From contig NZ_DBMV01000045.1 in assembly GCF_002298975.1 (NCBI RefSeq), positions 76,679-140,678 of the forward strand: a stretch of 64,000 bases of DNA, given 5' to 3'. The stretch comes from Ralstonia sp. UBA689. Its GTDB lineage: Bacteria; Pseudomonadota; Gammaproteobacteria; Burkholderiales; Burkholderiaceae. Made by a program: the position numbers and the translations under genes. How positions within the stretch are numbered: position 1 is the stretch's first letter; the number at the start of each line of letters is the position of its first letter. The notes beneath the pieces are model-generated. The model ran no database searches and was not told the origin of the DNA. It saw nothing but the letters and a program-made list of their open reading frames with translations. Of the stretch, positions 41,818 through 48,899 are shown in pieces.

Positions 41818-43407
41818 TCACGCCCGGAACACCGCCACCGCGTGCTTCAGGTCTTCCGACTGGCGCGCCAGCACCGAGGTGGCTGCCGCCGCCTCTTCCA
41901 CCAGCGTGGCGTTCTGCTGCGTGACCCCATCGAGCTGCGAAACCGATGCGTTGATCTGCGCGATACCGCTGCTCTGCTCGCGCGAGCTGGCCGAGATTTC
42001 CGACATGAGCTGCGTGACGGTCCGCACCGACTGCACGATCTGCGTCATCGTGGCGCCGGCCGTATGCACCAGCTCCACGCCGTCGCGCACGGATTGGTCG
42101 GACGCGCGGATGATCTCCTTGCTCTGCGCGGCAGCCTGTGCGCTGCGCTGGGCCAGGCTGCGCACCTCGCCGGCAACCACCGCAAAGCCGCGGCCTTCCT
42201 CGCCCGCGCGGGCGGCTTCCACGGCGGCGTTGAGCGCCAGGATATTGGTCTGGAAGGCGATGCTCTCGATGGTGGCGATGATCTCGGTTACGCGCTGGCT
42301 GTCGGCGCGGATGGCATCCATGGTCTGCACGACGCGCTGCACGACCTGGCCGCCGTCGGCCGCGATGTTGGAAGCCTGCTCGGCCAGAGTGCTGGCTTCG
42401 CGGGCGTGCTCGGCATTCTGCGCAACCATCGACGTGAGCTCTTCCATGCTGGAGGCGGTTTCCTCCAGTGCGGCGGCCTGCTGCTCGGTGCGGGCGGAGA
42501 GGTCGTGGTTGCCCGCCGAAATCTGCAGCGTGCTGTGCGCGACGTTGCTGGCGCCATGCTGGATGTCGCGCACGATGGACGACAGGCTCGCGCGCATGGT
42601 GCCCATGGCGCGCATCACCTCGCCCAGTTCATTGCCAGTGCGCACTTCCACGGTGGTGGTCAGGTCTCCGGCGGCCAGGCGCGTGGCCAGCATGGCCGCT
42701 TCTTCCAGCGGGCCGATGAGCGTGCGCGCCAGCAGCACACCCGAGATCGTTGCCAGCCCAGCGCAGCCCACGCCGGTGAGCCACAGCCAATCACGGCTGA
42801 ACACCAGCCACGGTGTGCCGTGCAGGTCGGCGGCCTCCAGCGCGAAGTGCGCCCATACCGTGCCGATCAGGATGGCCATGGCAATCAGGCTCTGCAGCCC
42901 GATCACCTGGAAGCGCAGGCTGTCGCGCCGGAACAGGTTCAGGCCGCGCCGCAAGCCGGTGCGCAGGATACGGCCGGCACGCACGGTGTACGACGTGTCG
43001 CCCTCGTTGATGGCCGTGTAGGCACGTTGCGCGCGCGCAATCTGCGCGGGCGTGGCCATCGAGCGCACCGACGTGTAACCGGTGATGGCGCCGTCCTGGA
43101 ACACCGGCGTGACGTTGGCGAGCACCCAGTAGAAGCCGCCATCCTTGCAGCGGTTCTTGACTACGCCGCGCCAGGCCAGGCCCGCTTGCAGCGTGGCCCA
43201 CAGATCGGCGAAGGCAGCTTCGGGCATGTCGGGATGGCGCACGAGATTGTGCGGCGCGCCCACGAGTTCCTCCTGCGAGTAGCCGCTGATGCGTACGAAC
43301 GCCGGGTTGGCAAAGACGATGCGCCCTTTGAGGTCGGTGCGGGAGATCAGGTAATCGGTCGGAGCGAGCGAGGTTTCGGCTTGGGTGACCGGCAGGTTCT
43401 TGCGCAT
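41818..43407 (-). CDS. PAS-containing methyl-accepting chemotaxis protein (Aer-like)
   Basis: 529 residues. There is no periplasmic domain. An N-terminal PAS (about 15-120: RIVFANPAFVRISGYSQEEL, GAPHNLVRHPDMP, RGVVKNRCKDGGFYWVLAN) has the PAS pattern of the Aer redox sensor, which binds FAD. Two hydrophobic segments lie near 175-220 (LIAMAILIGTVWAHFAL and GVGCAGLATISGVLLA), followed by HAMP and the signalling coiled coil with the conserved hairpin tip (IAFQTNILALNAAVEAARAG). The C-terminus lacks the NWETF-type CheR-binding pentapeptide. It likely reports energy or redox state to CheA. An FNR-type box lies about 103 bp upstream. Confidence 0.9.
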   Translation of the reverse strand: MRKNLPVTQAETSLAPTDYLISRTDLKGRIVFANPAFVRISGYSQEELVGAPHNLVRHPDMPEAAFADLWATLQAGLAWRGVVKNRCKDGGFYWVLANVTPVFQDGAITGYTSVRSMATPAQIARAQRAYTAINEGDTSYTVRAGRILRTGLRRGLNLFRRDSLRFQVIGLQSLIAMAILIGTVWAHFALEAADLHGTPWLVFSRDWLWLTGVGCAGLATISGVLLARTLIGPLEEAAMLATRLAAGDLTTTVEVRTGNELGEVMRAMGTMRASLSSIVRDIQHGASNVAHSTLQISAGNHDLSARTEQQAAALEETASSMEELTSMVAQNAEHAREASTLAEQASNIAADGGQVVQRVVQTMDAIRADSQRVTEIIATIESIAFQTNILALNAAVEAARAGEEGRGFAVVAGEVRSLAQRSAQAAAQSKEIIRASDQSVRDGVELVHTAGATMTQIVQSVRTVTQLMSEISASSREQSSGIAQINASVSQLDGVTQQNATLVEEAAAATSVLARQSEDLKHAVAVFRA

Positions 43408-43509
43408 GGTGGTGCCGCGCTTCGTGGGCGCGGAGAAGCGAGATAGACGGAAGTCCTCCCTTGCAACGGCAGGCCGGATGCCGGCTAAAGGTGACGCAAG
43501 TGATGTGAT

Positions 43510-43523
43510 TTGACTTGGATCAA
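43510..43523. promoter_or_regulatory. FNR/CRP-type binding site
   Basis: TTGACTTGGATCAA differs by one base from the FNR consensus TTGAT-n4-ATCAA. It is flanked by further complementarity, making GATTTGA / TCAAATC. It lies about 103 bp upstream of the Aer-like gene and about 83 bp upstream of the divergent small gene. Confidence 0.6.
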
Positions 43524-43606
43524 ATCGGGTGGGCTGGTGGCGTTGCGGCGCAAACAGGCACGGCTGTTGCTAAATGAAGCGCAAACACCGAAGACGGAGG
43601 CGCAAG

Positions 43607-43924
43607 GTGCACAAGATCTGTGGGAACGTCGAGATCGTTCCGCGTGTGATTCCTGCCGGCGCGCGTGGCTGGGCGGCGCGCATCGACGTGGTGTTCCGCA
43701 GCGCGGAGGGCCAGTTGTTGATGCGTTCGCAGCCGGTGCAGCCGAGTTGCACGTTCGGCTCGCCGCGTGAGGCGATGGATGCGGCGCTGCTGCACGGGCA
43801 GCGCCTGCTGCGTGACTGGGTGTGCGAGGTGGGGCAGTCTGAGCCAGAGTCTGAGCCCCGGCACTCGGGTCAGCGGGCTTCGAGCGCCTTGCGTTCCTCG
43901 CGCGTGAGGCCGGCTGTCCAGTAG
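43607..43924 (+). CDS. Hypothetical protein (105 aa)
   Basis: The start GTG 43607 is chosen for the strong GGAGG 8 nt upstream; an ATG at 43574 would add a basic extension. The product reads MHKICGNVEIVPRVIPAGAR, then WAARIDVVFRSAEG and SPREAMDAALLHGQRLLRDW, suggesting a small alpha/beta fold. No known motif. Its last 18 or so codons overlap the 3' end of the siderophore-interacting protein gene on the other strand. It lies just downstream of an FNR-type box. Confidence 0.55.
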   Translation: MHKICGNVEIVPRVIPAGARGWAARIDVVFRSAEGQLLMRSQPVQPSCTFGSPREAMDAALLHGQRLLRDWVCEVGQSEPESEPRHSGQRASSALRSSRVRPAVQ

Positions 43925-44652
43925 CCCTTCGCGTCGATGGCGTCGCGCGGTACTGCCCAGGTGTCTTCGAGGAGCGTGCGCACCTGTTTGAGCAGCGAGG
44001 CCTCGCCGGCCAGGAACACTTGCGGCGTGCCCGGCGGCATCGGCTGCGCGCTGAGGGCGCCGACCATCATGGCGCCCGCATGCGCGGTGTCCGCCTCGAT
44101 CCAGTGGATGTCGCGGTTGCGGGGGTGCGTGGCGAAGCTGCCTTCCAGCGGCAGCCGCGCACGGGCATCGCCGATGGCGATATAGGTCTGCACGTGCGAG
44201 CGCTCCGGCAGTCTCTCCAGGATGGCAAAGATGGCCGGCAGCGCAGTCTCGTCGCCGACGAGCAGTGTCCACGGCACGGTCGGATCGGCACGGAAGCCGC
44301 GCTTGGGGGCCGCGAATTCCACTTCGTCACCGGGTGCGGCGCTTTCAAGCCAGCGGGCGGCTGGGCCATGCTGTGCGGCCGGGGTTTCGTCGTGCACGAC
44401 AAAATCGATTTCCAGCTCGCCACGCGCGGCATGGACGTGGCGGATGGTGTATGCGCGGCCGAGCGTGCGGCCAGCGCCGTGCGGGAACATCAGCTTGATG
44501 GAGGCGCCGGGCGCGGCCTGGGCCAGATCGGCCAGATCAGCGGCCGTGACGCCGGTGAAGACCACGCGCCGCATGCGGGGCGACAGCGTGTGGATGGCTT
44601 GTACGCGCATGCGGCGCAAAGCGGGTTTGATGGGAGCAAGCAGCTGTGACAT
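43870..44652 (-). CDS. Siderophore-interacting protein (NADPH-dependent ferric reductase, YqjH-like)
   Basis: 260 residues from ATG 44652, with AAGGTCTC before it; an ATG 30 bp upstream lacks an SD. The FAD-binding half shows LSPRMRRVVFTG and GRAYTIRHVHAARGELEIDF, with RxYTxR the flavin motif of the SIP family. The NAD(P)-binding half includes WTLLVGDETALPAIFAILE, and the end reads GYWTAGLTREERKALEAR. SIP/YqjH proteins reduce Fe3+ in ferric siderophores in the cytosol. The gene lies downstream of a PadR regulator with a His-rich N-terminus, as in the E. coli YqjI/YqjH pair. Confidence 0.9.
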   Translation of the reverse strand: MSQLLAPIKPALRRMRVQAIHTLSPRMRRVVFTGVTAADLADLAQAAPGASIKLMFPHGAGRTLGRAYTIRHVHAARGELEIDFVVHDETPAAQHGPAARWLESAAPGDEVEFAAPKRGFRADPTVPWTLLVGDETALPAIFAILERLPERSHVQTYIAIGDARARLPLEGSFATHPRNRDIHWIEADTAHAGAMMVGALSAQPMPPGTPQVFLAGEASLLKQVRTLLEDTWAVPRDAIDAKGYWTAGLTREERKALEAR

Positions 44653-44761
44653 GAGACCTTGTGTGCGGTGGAAGGCGAACATCGTTGGGCTGCGAAAGAA
44701 AAAGAGGCGGTATGTGGAGGGGGGCGGGCGATGTTGGGTCGCCCGGCCCGACCCGCGTAGT

Positions 44762-45433
44762 TCACCGCTCTCCGGTGATTTCCTTGAGGGCGCGCAGCAG
44801 GATGTCGGCCACGCGCTGCTGTTCGTCGCGCGAGGCGAAGCGCTTTTCCATGAGGGCGAACTTCAGGCGCCAGCGCGCGGTACGCAGCGGGTCGTTGCCC
44901 GTGTCGGTCCATTCAGCGGCGGAGTCGGTTTCGCGGTCGAAGGCCATGGCCTCGTTCATGCGTTTGACGCGCTCGCCCATGGCGCGCAGTTGCGCGAGGA
45001 TGGCGTCGGCGCTGTGCTGCCGCTCGGCCAGCCACGTCTCGCCTTCGGGCGTGATGCCGTAGCGCTTCTTGTTGCCCTCGGCGGTCACGGAGGCGAAGCC
45101 GTGATCCTCCAGATACGACAGCGCTGGGTACACCATGCCGGGGCTCGGCGTGTAGAAGCCCAGCGAGTGCTCTTCCACCGCCTTGATGAGCTCATAGCCA
45201 TGGCGCGGCGCGCCCTTGAGCAGCGCCAGCAGCACGAGCTGCAGGTCGGCCGAACTCAAACGGCGGCCACGCCAGGGGCGGCCGCCCTCGTCGTCGCCCT
45301 CGCCGTAACCGCCGGGGCCGCCGAAGCCTCCCATGCCGCGCCCAAAACCATGCCGGCCGTGGCCGTGTCGGCCCATCATCATGAAGTGCCTTTCCACCCA
45401 CAATTTGTGGTGACGCCCAAACCATCCGTACAT
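44762..45433 (-). CDS. PadR family regulator with His/Gly-rich N-terminus (YqjI-like)
   Basis: 223 residues from ATG 45433, preceded by GTAGGAGAACGACG. Residues 1-55 are rich in His, Met and Gly (HHKLWVERHFMMMGRHGHGR and GGFGGPGGYGEG). The PadR winged helix follows (LQLVLLALLKGAPRHGYELI, GFYTPSPGMVYPALSYLEDH, GNKKRYGITPEGETWLAE) with a C-terminal dimerisation helix. E. coli YqjI has the same design: its His-rich N-terminus binds metal, and it represses the ferric reductase gene yqjH. Here the reductase gene is next on the same strand, 109 bp downstream. A strong palindrome just upstream is the expected operator. Confidence 0.85.
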   Translation of the reverse strand: MYGWFGRHHKLWVERHFMMMGRHGHGRHGFGRGMGGFGGPGGYGEGDDEGGRPWRGRRLSSADLQLVLLALLKGAPRHGYELIKAVEEHSLGFYTPSPGMVYPALSYLEDHGFASVTAEGNKKRYGITPEGETWLAERQHSADAILAQLRAMGERVKRMNEAMAFDRETDSAAEWTDTGNDPLRTARWRLKFALMEKRFASRDEQQRVADILLRALKEITGER

Positions 45434-45459
45434 CGTCGTTCTCCTACTGAACATCATCA

Positions 45460-45479
45460 GATATATCTTAAGATACATC
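45460..45479. promoter_or_regulatory. Candidate PadR operator
   Basis: GATATATCTTAAGATACATC is a 20-bp dyad with one mismatched pair; its core TATCTTAAGATA (45464-45475) is a perfect palindrome. It lies 27-46 bp upstream of the PadR-family start codon, where it could mediate autoregulation and control of the downstream reductase gene. Confidence 0.65.
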
Positions 45480-45542
45480 GGATGATAGTGACGACGATCC
45501 GGAAGTCAAGGACGGCGACAAGAAAATCTGCGCGAGTGCGGC

Positions 45543-46055
45543 TCAGGCCGCCGATGCATCTCCGCCCAGCGTGGCGACATGCACCAGCCAACGCCGCACA
45601 ACCTGCTCTTCTTCGGAGGAGAACCCCGCGCACAGGTCCTGCTCGATCCCGCCCGATCGTTTGCGGCAGGCGTCGAGCAGCGCCAGGCCCTCCGGCGTTA
45701 CGTCGATATGCTGGATGCGGCCGTGCACCGCGTGTGGCCGGCGCGTGATGGCGCCGCTGCGCGCCAGATTGGCGACGATCACGCTCACGGTCTGCGGTGT
45801 CAGCAGGGCCAAGCGGGCGAGGTCGGCGTTCGAGATGCCCGGGTAGGCGCGAATCATTGTCAGCACTAGGAATTGCGGCAGCGTGACGCCCACGTCGGCC
45901 ATGGCACGCTCCATGCGCAGGCGGTGCGCGGCGCTGGCCTGGCGCAACAGGTAGCCGAGATAACCCTCTTCGCCGCGTTTGCCCTGGCCGGGCGAGGGGA
46001 TGGGAGTGCTGTTTGTCGCGTTGTCCACGCTGGCCGCAGGGGAGGGCTTGCTCAT
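45543..46055 (-). CDS. MarR family transcriptional regulator
   Basis: 170 residues from ATG 46055. Winged-helix core: GVTLPQFLVLTMIRAYPGIS, ADLARLALLTPQTVSVIVAN, LARSGAITRRPHAVHGRIQH and IDVTPEGLALLDACR. The N-terminal 25 residues are a flexible Ser/Pro-rich lead. It is divergent from the AhpD-like/GNAT/azoreductase operon, with a clear inverted repeat between them, the usual design of a MarR repressor that responds to peroxides, quinones or phenolics. The ligand is unknown. Confidence 0.9.
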   Translation of the reverse strand: MSKPSPAASVDNATNSTPIPSPGQGKRGEEGYLGYLLRQASAAHRLRMERAMADVGVTLPQFLVLTMIRAYPGISNADLARLALLTPQTVSVIVANLARSGAITRRPHAVHGRIQHIDVTPEGLALLDACRKRSGGIEQDLCAGFSSEEEQVVRRWLVHVATLGGDASAA

Positions 46056-46064
46056 GATATAAGA

Positions 46065-46085
46065 GCTCGAATATGATGTTCGAGC
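46065..46085. promoter_or_regulatory. Candidate MarR operator in a divergent promoter
   Basis: GCTCGAA (46065-46071) and TTCGAGC (46079-46085) form a perfect inverted repeat with a 7-bp spacer, between the MarR start (46055) and the AhpD-like start (46131). The position and a half-site spacing of about 14 bp suit a MarR dimer. Confidence 0.65.
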
Positions 46086-46130
46086 GCTGATATTACCACT
46101 CCTACAACCCCAACCACACAGGAACCAGAC

Positions 46131-46625
46131 ATGCACGATCTCTCCCCTCGCATGGATTACGCGGAATTTGCCGAAACTGCCGTGGGTGTGTCGGCGGCAC
46201 TGCAGGCGCTCGGCAAGGCGGTGGACGCCTCCGGGCTGGAAAAGCCGCTGACGGAGCTCATCAAGGTGCGCGCCTCGCAAATCAACGGCTGCGCGTTCTG
46301 CGTGCAGTTCCACCTGAACCTGTCGCGCAAGTTGGGGGTGGCAAGCCCCAAGCTGGACCTGGTGGCGGTCTGGCGCGATACGCCGGCGGTGTTCACCCCG
46401 CGCGAGCGCGCCGCACTGGCCTGGACAGAAGCATTGACGGCCCTGGCGCGCGCGACCGGGCACGGCGTGGAAGACCATGAATATGACGCCGTGCGCGAGC
46501 ATTTCTCCAAGAGCGAGGTGGCCTTCCTGACGGCCGCCATCGCCAACATCCAGGCGTGGAACCGCATTGCCGTCTCGATGCGCTTCGCGCCTCCCGTACC
46601 CGCCTCCGCCACTGCACAGGCATGA
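46131..46625 (+). CDS. Carboxymuconolactone decarboxylase/AhpD-like protein
   Basis: 164 residues. The AhpD-type active site is GCAFCVQFHLNLSRKLG, a CxxC with the His three residues on, as in alkylhydroperoxidase AhpD. The segment LTELIKVRASQINGC and the later FTPRERAALAWTEALTAL are typical of the family. Such proteins act as thiol peroxidases or disulfide carriers, or have unknown roles. First gene of a three-gene overlapping operon (AhpD-like, GNAT, azoreductase) under a divergent MarR regulator, which suggests peroxide or electrophile defence. Confidence 0.87.
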   Translation: MHDLSPRMDYAEFAETAVGVSAALQALGKAVDASGLEKPLTELIKVRASQINGCAFCVQFHLNLSRKLGVASPKLDLVAVWRDTPAVFTPRERAALAWTEALTALARATGHGVEDHEYDAVREHFSKSEVAFLTAAIANIQAWNRIAVSMRFAPPVPASATAQA

Positions 46626-47071
46626 CCATGGACACCATTCGCCCCATTGAAGACGAAGCCGCACTGCGGGCATGCTTTCCCGTCATGCATCAACTGCGAC
46701 CGCACCTGGCCGATGCCGACGAACTGGTTGCGCGCTGGCGCCGTCAGGTGGAAGACGGCTACCGCCTCACTGCTGTCTGGCGCGATAGCACGCCCGTCGC
46801 GCTGGCCGGCTATCGGTTGCAGGAGAACCTCGTCTATGGCCCGTTCATGTACGTCGACGACCTCGTCACCGATGCCAATCTGCGCAGCAGCGGCCTGGGC
46901 AACGTGCTGATGGACCATCTCAAGGACGAGGCGCAGCGCCTGGGCTGCGCGCGGCTCGTGCTCGACACGCCGCTGTCCAACGTGCTCGGCCACCGCTTCT
47001 ACTACCGCAACGGCTTGCTGGCCGGAGCGCTGCGCTTCGGCTTCAGCATGCAATCTGGAGGTGTGCGGTGA
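46622..47071 (+). CDS. GNAT family N-acetyltransferase
   Basis: 149 residues; ATG 46622 overlaps the preceding stop (ATGA). Motif A is VDDLVTDANLRSSGLGNVLM, in which RSSGLG is the acetyl-CoA pyrophosphate loop, and LGHRFYYRNGLLAG is the C-terminal motif B. It is a single-domain cytosolic acetyltransferase. The acceptor is unknown; its operon context suggests modification of a toxic small molecule or a partner protein. Confidence 0.87.
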   Translation: MTMDTIRPIEDEAALRACFPVMHQLRPHLADADELVARWRRQVEDGYRLTAVWRDSTPVALAGYRLQENLVYGPFMYVDDLVTDANLRSSGLGNVLMDHLKDEAQRLGCARLVLDTPLSNVLGHRFYYRNGLLAGALRFGFSMQSGGVR

Positions 47072-47694
47072 CGACGCTGTTGCATGTGGCCGTGAGCCCG
47101 CGCGAAGGGCAGTCGCACAGCCGGCGCGCGGCGCAACTCGTGCTTGAGCAACTGGCGCAAGCTACCGCCGGCTTGCGGGTCATCGAGCGCGATCTTGCGG
47201 CGACACCGCTGCCGCATCCCGATGCGGGCTTTGTCGAGGCCAGTCTCATGCCCGACGCCCATCGCACCGAGACGCATCGCGCCCAACTGCGCTTGTCCGA
47301 AACGCTGATCGGTGAACTGGAGGTGGCAGACGCCGTGCTGATCTCGACGCCAGTGCACAACTACACCGTGCCGTCGGCGCTCAAGGCCTGGATCGATCTG
47401 GTGGTGCGGCCCGAACGCACATTCCGCCGCACGCCCACGGGCAAGGTTGGCGTGCTGGCAAACCGCTCGGTGCTGGTGGTGTCTGCGTCGGGCGGTAACT
47501 TTGATGGCGCTCATGCGCAGACCGACTTCCTGATGCCCTACCTGCGTTATGTGTTTGCCACGCTCGGCATCTACCAGGTGGAAGGTATCCGCCTGCAGAA
47601 CATGGGCCGTGGCGCCGACGCTGTCGCGCAGGCGTTCGAAGGCTTTCGCCAGGAGTTCGCGGCGCGGCTGTTGCTGGACCCCTTGGGCGTCTAG
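47068..47694 (+). CDS. azoR: FMN-dependent NADH-azoreductase/quinone reductase
   Basis: 208 residues from GTG 47068, overlapping the previous stop (GTGA). Flavodoxin-like fold: LHVAVSPREGQSHSRRAAQL (FMN phosphate loop), ADAVLISTPVHNYTVPSALK, WIDLVVRPERTFRRTPTGK and VVSASGGNF, as in AzoR. These enzymes reduce quinones and azo compounds by two electrons with NAD(P)H. The MarR-controlled context agrees with quinone or electrophile detoxification. It converges with pcp, and their stop codons overlap. Confidence 0.9.
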   Translation: MTTLLHVAVSPREGQSHSRRAAQLVLEQLAQATAGLRVIERDLAATPLPHPDAGFVEASLMPDAHRTETHRAQLRLSETLIGELEVADAVLISTPVHNYTVPSALKAWIDLVVRPERTFRRTPTGKVGVLANRSVLVVSASGGNFDGAHAQTDFLMPYLRYVFATLGIYQVEGIRLQNMGRGADAVAQAFEGFRQEFAARLLLDPLGV

Positions 47695-48338
47695 TGCACG
47701 GTGCCGCCGCTTAGTTTCAGATCGGCGTGTGTTGCCAGCGCGGTGCGCACCGCCGTGCGTATCCCCTTGATCTGCGTGTCCAGCGACAGGCTCGGCCGGC
47801 CTGCATGCCGCGCGGCCAGTTCGGGCGTGGTCGGCACGTGGATGAAGCCGCCGCGCACCTGTGGCGCGCGCGTGGTGATGTGATGCATGAGGCCGTAGAA
47901 GAGGTGGTTACAGTTGTACGTGCCGGCGCTTTGCGATACCGCTGCCGGCACGCCAGCCTCGCGCAGCGCGTGCACGATCGCCTTGATTGGCAGAGTGGAG
48001 AAATACGCAGTGGGCCCGTCTGCCACCACGGGCGTATCAACGGGCTGATTGCCCGCGTTGTCCGGAATGCGCGCGTCGATCACGTTGATGGCCACGCGCT
48101 CCACCGAGATCTCCGCCCGCCCACTGGCCAGCCCAAGCGCCAGCACCAGTGTGGGTGACGTTTCTTCAATCGCTTCCACCAGTTTTGCATTGGCGACCCC
48201 GAACACGCAGGGCAACTGCCGCGCCACGATGGTCGCGCCGTCGATCTGCTGACCGTCCAGCGCTTGCGCAATGTCCCAGGACGGATTGGTCGGGTCGGAT
48301 TCGAACGGCTCGATCCCAGTGATGAGGGCGGTGGTCAT
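47691..48338 (-). CDS. pcp: Pyroglutamyl-peptidase I
   Basis: 215 residues, the standard length, with AAGGAGC as SD. C15 cysteine peptidase removing N-terminal pyroglutamate from peptides in the cytosol. The N-terminal LITGIEPFESDPTNPSWDIA is the family signature. The catalytic triad is visible as Glu in ISVERVAIN, Cys in SAGTYNCNHLFYG and His in GGFIHVPTTPE. A MarR-family gene lies 80 bp upstream on the same strand with a small dyad between, so the two may be co-regulated. Confidence 0.94.
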   Translation of the reverse strand: MTTALITGIEPFESDPTNPSWDIAQALDGQQIDGATIVARQLPCVFGVANAKLVEAIEETSPTLVLALGLASGRAEISVERVAINVIDARIPDNAGNQPVDTPVVADGPTAYFSTLPIKAIVHALREAGVPAAVSQSAGTYNCNHLFYGLMHHITTRAPQVRGGFIHVPTTPELAARHAGRPSLSLDTQIKGIRTAVRTALATHADLKLSGGTVH

Positions 48339-48358
48339 GCAGATGCTCCTTGCTCAAA

Positions 48359-48372
48359 TGCATAGGTATGCA
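48359..48372. promoter_or_regulatory. Small dyad between a MarR gene and pcp
   Basis: TGCAT-AGGT-ATGCA is a perfect 5-bp inverted repeat 21-34 bp upstream of the pcp start. It is a possible site for the adjacent MarR-family protein. Confidence 0.35.
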
Positions 48373-48418
48373 ACTAATTGGCGTTGAAAAAGGGGGCTGA
48401 TGCCGCCCCCGGGTTTGA

Positions 48419-48838
48419 CTACGTGTTCAGTGCGCTGCGGACATCGCGGATGGCCTGGACCGTGTCATCGAACGCGTTGGCACCCACGTGCTCGCGCAAG
48501 CGCCGCGCCACCTTGGCGCTGGCGGCTTGCAGCGCCGCCTCCAGCGCGCGGGCTGCCGCGGTGGGAAACAGGTTCCACTCGCGGCCATCGTCCGCAGACG
48601 GCTGGCGTTCCACCAGCCCCTTGGCGACCAGGCCATCGACGAGCCGCGTGGCTGTCGGCCGCGCGATACCCAACACCTCGGCCAGCTCGCGGTTGAGCAC
48701 GCCGGGCCGCTTGAGCACCACGCGCAGCACGAACCCTTGCGGCGGCGTCAGGCTGAATGGTGCGTACGCGGCGGTCCATGCACGCTCGACGCAGCGCGCC
48801 AGTGCGGTGGTGTTGAAGTACAGGCAGTGATCGAACAT
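48419..48838 (-). CDS. MarR family transcriptional regulator
   Basis: 139 residues. FSLTPPQGFVLRVVLKRPGV, LNRELAEVLGIARPTATRLV (recognition helix) and GLVAKGLVERQPSADDGREW (wing) define a MarR winged helix; LFPTAAARALEAALQ is the C-terminal dimer helix. It lies upstream of pcp on the same strand. The effector is unknown. Confidence 0.88.
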   Translation of the reverse strand: MFDHCLYFNTTALARCVERAWTAAYAPFSLTPPQGFVLRVVLKRPGVLNRELAEVLGIARPTATRLVDGLVAKGLVERQPSADDGREWNLFPTAAARALEAALQAASAKVARRLREHVGANAFDDTVQAIRDVRSALNT

Positions 48839-48899
48839 GTGCGGCAGTCTAGCGAGAGATCGTTAGGGATGCAATGAACATTTCCGTTGATGAATCGAC

